Part shown: one piece after another, positions 56,328-58,412 of the stretch
Layout: each line of letters opens with the position of its first letter
Numbering within the stretch: the stretch's first letter is position 1
The notes under the pieces: model-generated
What the model was told of the DNA's origin: nothing
The model's input: only the letters and a program-made list of their open reading frames with translations
Databases searched by the model: none
Origin: Candidatus Gastranaerophilales bacterium
GTDB lineage: Bacteria; Cyanobacteriota; Vampirovibrionia; Gastranaerophilales; JAILCC01
Length of the DNA: 58,412 nt
Direction of reading: 5' to 3'
Assembly: GCA_028696075.1 (NCBI GenBank)
Contig: JAQVHS010000008.1
Span: 1-58,412 of the forward strand
Position numbers and translations under genes: made by a program

Positions 56328-56606
56328 ATGAATATTAATAAAGTACAGCAATCTAACCAAAATTTCGGCAAGTTATACATGAATGATAACTTGACTAAGT
56401 ATCCCTTAAATACTATCAATAAGCTTGTAAAGGCGCTGAATAATAAGGAAATTAAAAAAATCTGCAAAGAAGAAGATGTTTATTTGCGCAAATCAGATAA
56501 CGGATTAAACATTAAAATAGTACGTGATGGCAGTATTACATTCAAGACTGTAGATATTCAAAATAAATCCGTACGCGATATTATAAACAGCTTCAAAACC
56601 TGTTAG
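56328..56606 (+). CDS. Small hypothetical, paralog with NFG motif
   Basis: 92 residues. Starts MNINKVQQSNQNFGKLYMND and follows the same pattern as the previous protein for about 60 residues, then differs at the C-terminus. It starts five bases after its paralog's stop and overlaps fabD stop-to-stop by four bases. Function unknown. Confidence 0.6.
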   Translation: MNINKVQQSNQNFGKLYMNDNLTKYPLNTINKLVKALNNKEIKKICKEEDVYLRKSDNGLNIKIVRDGSITFKTVDIQNKSVRDIINSFKTC

Positions 56607-57529
56607 CTGACGCTCATTCCAATGTGCCTGATTGATTGCATATCCGAAGCATTATAGACATTAACATCTTTTAAGGTCTTTTTAACCATACCAGCGAGAA
56701 TTTTGTTTGGTCCTATTTCAATAATTGTACTTACATTATTGGCTTCAAAAATTTCCAAAGTTTGCGTCCAATGCACGGAAGAATAAATTTGTTCAGGCAT
56801 TTTTGTTTTAAATTCCTCCGCAATAACCGTAGCTTTTGCATCAACATTTGTAATAACGGGGATAACAGCATCATTGACCTGCGCTTCTTGGACAAAAGCG
56901 TTATATTGTGCTGCGGCATCTTTCATCAAAGAAGAATGAAATGCACCGCTTACAGCCAATGGTATAACTCTTTTTGCGCCCGCTTCTCTTAAAAGTTCAT
57001 TGGCTTTTTCAACAGCCTGAACTTCGCCTGTAATAACAATTTGTTCGGGCGTATTGTAATTTGCGGCGCTGACAACTCCGAATTCCTGTGCTTTTTCTAA
57101 AACTTCATTTAATTTGTCTTCGCTTAAGCCTAAAACAGCGCTCATAGTACCGCCTGAAATTTGACCCATAAGCTCTGCGCGCTTTGTAATGAGTTTGATA
57201 GTATCTTCCAAACTCAAAACCCCTGCACAATAAAGTGCGCCATATTCACCCAAGCTGTGTCCCGCGGCAAAATCAGGCGTGATATTTGTTTTGCTTCTTA
57301 ATGCTTCCAAAGCCGCTATAGATACCGCTAAAATAGCAGGCTGCGTATTTTGGGTCTGTTTTAAATCTTCTTCAGGTCCTTCAAAGCATATTTTAGAAAT
57401 ATTTTTACCTGTAATTAAATCAAATTTTTCAAAAACGGCTTTGGCTTCGGGACTGTTGTCAAACAAATCTTTGCCCATTCCCACAAATTGAGAACCTTGC
57501 CCCGGAAATACAAATGCAGTCTTGCCCAT
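56603..57529 (-). CDS. fabD: Malonyl-CoA:ACP transacylase
   Basis: 308 residues from the ATG at 57529 (AGGAG precedes it; an upstream in-frame start gives a tail not found in the family). Loads malonate onto ACP. GQGSQFVGMG, the nucleophile GHSLGEYGAL and AVSGAFHSSLM with the His are present. It ends the window's last gene run. Confidence 0.96.
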   Translation of the reverse strand: MGKTAFVFPGQGSQFVGMGKDLFDNSPEAKAVFEKFDLITGKNISKICFEGPEEDLKQTQNTQPAILAVSIAALEALRSKTNITPDFAAGHSLGEYGALYCAGVLSLEDTIKLITKRAELMGQISGGTMSAVLGLSEDKLNEVLEKAQEFGVVSAANYNTPEQIVITGEVQAVEKANELLREAGAKRVIPLAVSGAFHSSLMKDAAAQYNAFVQEAQVNDAVIPVITNVDAKATVIAEEFKTKMPEQIYSSVHWTQTLEIFEANNVSTIIEIGPNKILAGMVKKTLKDVNVYNASDMQSIRHIGMSVS

Positions 57530-57559
57530 AATATTCTCCTTAATAAAGTATTGTTGCAC

Positions 57560-57850
57560 TTGTAATTATAATATAAAAATGCGCCAACTGCCTAGCTTTA
57601 CCTCTTCACCTTCCAAGTTGGGTTAAAACCCAACCTACATAAACTCAATCCAAGCCTCTCAGCTGCTAAGCTGCTTTCCACTGGATTGCCACAAAATGCT
57701 TCGCATTTTTCGCAATGACAAAAATAATTCTTCACCTATTAAACTCATCTCAACTTCCCAGCTGCCTAGCTTCACCCCTTCACCTCTTAAACTCAATCCA
57801 AGCCTCTCAGCTTCTCAGCCTCCCAGCCGCCTACCTTCTTTATTGATTGT
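57560..57850. repeat. Dispersed repeats: octamer series, GTTGGGTT hairpin and ATTGC...GCAAT element
   Basis: No gene in 57530-58412. GTTGGGTT/AACCCAAC (57617-57634) is a perfect hairpin. The 82-base block from 57671 (CTGCTTTCCACTGGATTGCC start) contains ATTGC..GCAAT and AAATGC TTC GCATTT arms. The surrounding text is made of AGCTTCTC-like eight-base words. The same block recurs at 58153 and 58284. Confidence 0.75.
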
Positions 57851-57853
57851 CCA

Positions 57854-57891
57854 TTTCTTTTTCTTTTTATGCGAACAAAAAGAAAAAGAAA
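57854..57891. repeat. Poly-purine/pyrimidine inverted repeat
   Basis: TTTCTTTTTCTTTTT, a short centre, then AAAAGAAAAAGAAA, an inverted repeat. Its continuation GAAACGAACCAAAGAAAAAG (57888-57908) belongs to a widely dispersed type of element. Confidence 0.6.
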
Positions 57892-57934
57892 CGAACCAAA
57901 GAAAAAGAAAAAATACGCTTAGTCGGCTTCTGCC

Positions 57935-58092
57935 GCAGGCTTTACTACTATTAAAATTTATTTCTAAAGTCTGGTGCTATTCAAACTCAATCAGAGCATA
58001 ACTTCGCCTAAGTGGTTAAAAATATCGTTAGGCAAAGTAATACTCTGATTTCAAACAATGAATAGCGTCCTATCTTATATCGTAAAGCCTGC
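57935..58092. mobile_element. Large inverted-repeat element (MITE-like)
   Basis: Nested complementary arms: GCAGGCTTTAC (57935-57945) with GTAAAGCCTGC (58082-58092), GCTATTCA (57976-57983) with TGAATAGC (58059-58066), AATCAGAG (57989-57996) with CTCTGATT (58043-58050), and GCCTAA (58006-58011) with TTAGGC (58028-58033). About 158 bases fold back on themselves with no gene inside. No flanking target duplication was resolved. Confidence 0.6.
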
Positions 58093-58152
58093 TTTGTTAA
58101 GCTCTTAAACCTAATCCCAGCTTCTTAGCTTCCTAACTTCTCAGCTGCTAAG

Positions 58153-58412
58153 CTGCTTTCCACTGGATTGCCACAAAATGCTTCGCATTTTTCGCAATGA
58201 CAAAAATAATTCTTCACCTATTAAACTCATCTCAGCTTCTCAGCCTCTCAGCTGCTAAGCTTCCTAACTTCCCAGTTGCTAAGCCGCTTTCCACTGGATT
58301 GCCACAAAATGCTTCGCATTTTTCGCAATGACAAAAATAATTCTTCACCTATTAAACTCATCTCAGCTTCTCAGCCTCTCAGCTGCTAAGCTTCCTAACT
58401 TCCCAGTTGCTA
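58153..58412. repeat. 131-bp tandem repeat running off the window end
   Basis: CCCAGTTGCTA ends at 58281 and again at 58412, 131 bases apart, and the ATTGC...GCAAT block starts at 58153 and 58284 with the same spacing. The two units look identical apart from a few bases at their left end. Confidence 0.9.

Noticed and set aside
58153-58412. Transposon end or integrase gene
   Set aside because: No open frame of useful length; only repeats.

Overview
The window is one contiguous, AT-rich bacterial chromosome segment with dense, mostly co-directional gene runs, clear Shine-Dalgarno sites and no rRNA. It looks like a diderm relative of the Cyanobacteria, most likely a non-photosynthetic Vampirovibrionia/Melainabacteria member (Gastranaerophilales-like). 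The reasons are: a cyanobacterial-type DUF512/PDZ radical SAM protein; an LptA/OstA-domain outer membrane protein plus a TolC-type channel (diderm); FlhB with a FliA-like sigma factor; split transketolase; a CsaB-WecG/TagA fusion; glycogen genes (glgC, GH57); and no photosynthesis genes. The taxonomic call is inference from gene content.

Layout. 1-7.4 kb: translation run infB (5' end cut off, with a 21-residue repeat tail), a membrane protein, rbfA and truB, then a DUF2993-like exported protein, a GerMN protein, a HicB-like protein and the radical SAM protein. 7.5-12 kb: envelope and lipid genes (OstA-domain protein, accD, accA, a TPR protein). 12.1-22.8 kb, minus strand: split transketolase, CsaB-WecG fusion, PfkB kinase, Spy-like lipoprotein, TPR protein, a protein with a repeated LE..iF..Y module, class II aldolase, sigma factor, flhB, gdhA. 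22.9-25.1 kb: rpmH-rnpA-yidD, then a Fic gene behind a palindromic operator. 25.15-25.68 kb: three tandem 109-bp repeats that carry the 3' end and terminator of tRNA-Pro(GGG), followed by the tRNA itself. 25.85-27.2 kb: uppS, rdgB. 27.2-28 kb: a gene-poor stretch with a possible structured RNA and a Cys-rich micro-gene. 28-35.2 kb: GGDEF protein, a 51-aa gene divergent from an XRE regulator, GH57, U32-like protein, orphan DNA methyltransferase. 35.3-43.2 kb: lepA, glgC, thioredoxin, fabI, aroA, plsC, dtd, dapF. 43.2-44 kb: repeat debris, then a second XRE/small-protein pair. 44-45.5 kb: GH13-like protein. 45.6-52.2 kb: TetR-controlled efflux operon (TolC-type channel, YbhG-, YbhF-, YbhS- and YbhR-like). 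52.2-55.7 kb: gtrA, smpB, mutS. 55.8-57.5 kb: small orphan genes and fabD. 57.56-58.41 kb: only repeats, including a large inverted-repeat element and a 131-bp tandem repeat running off the end.

Functionally most of the window is housekeeping: translation, fatty acid synthesis (accA, accD, fabD, fabI), cell wall and lipid carriers (uppS, dapF, csaB-wecG, plsC), storage polysaccharide and repair. The parts least explained by known families are: two paralogous small helical proteins each divergent from an XRE regulator across a palindrome; small proteins that share an N-terminal MNIN...NFG.LY motif; the tRNA-Pro-derived tandem array; the structured stretch between rdgB and the GGDEF gene; and a probably leaderless, operator-in-spacer promoter for the TetR efflux operon.
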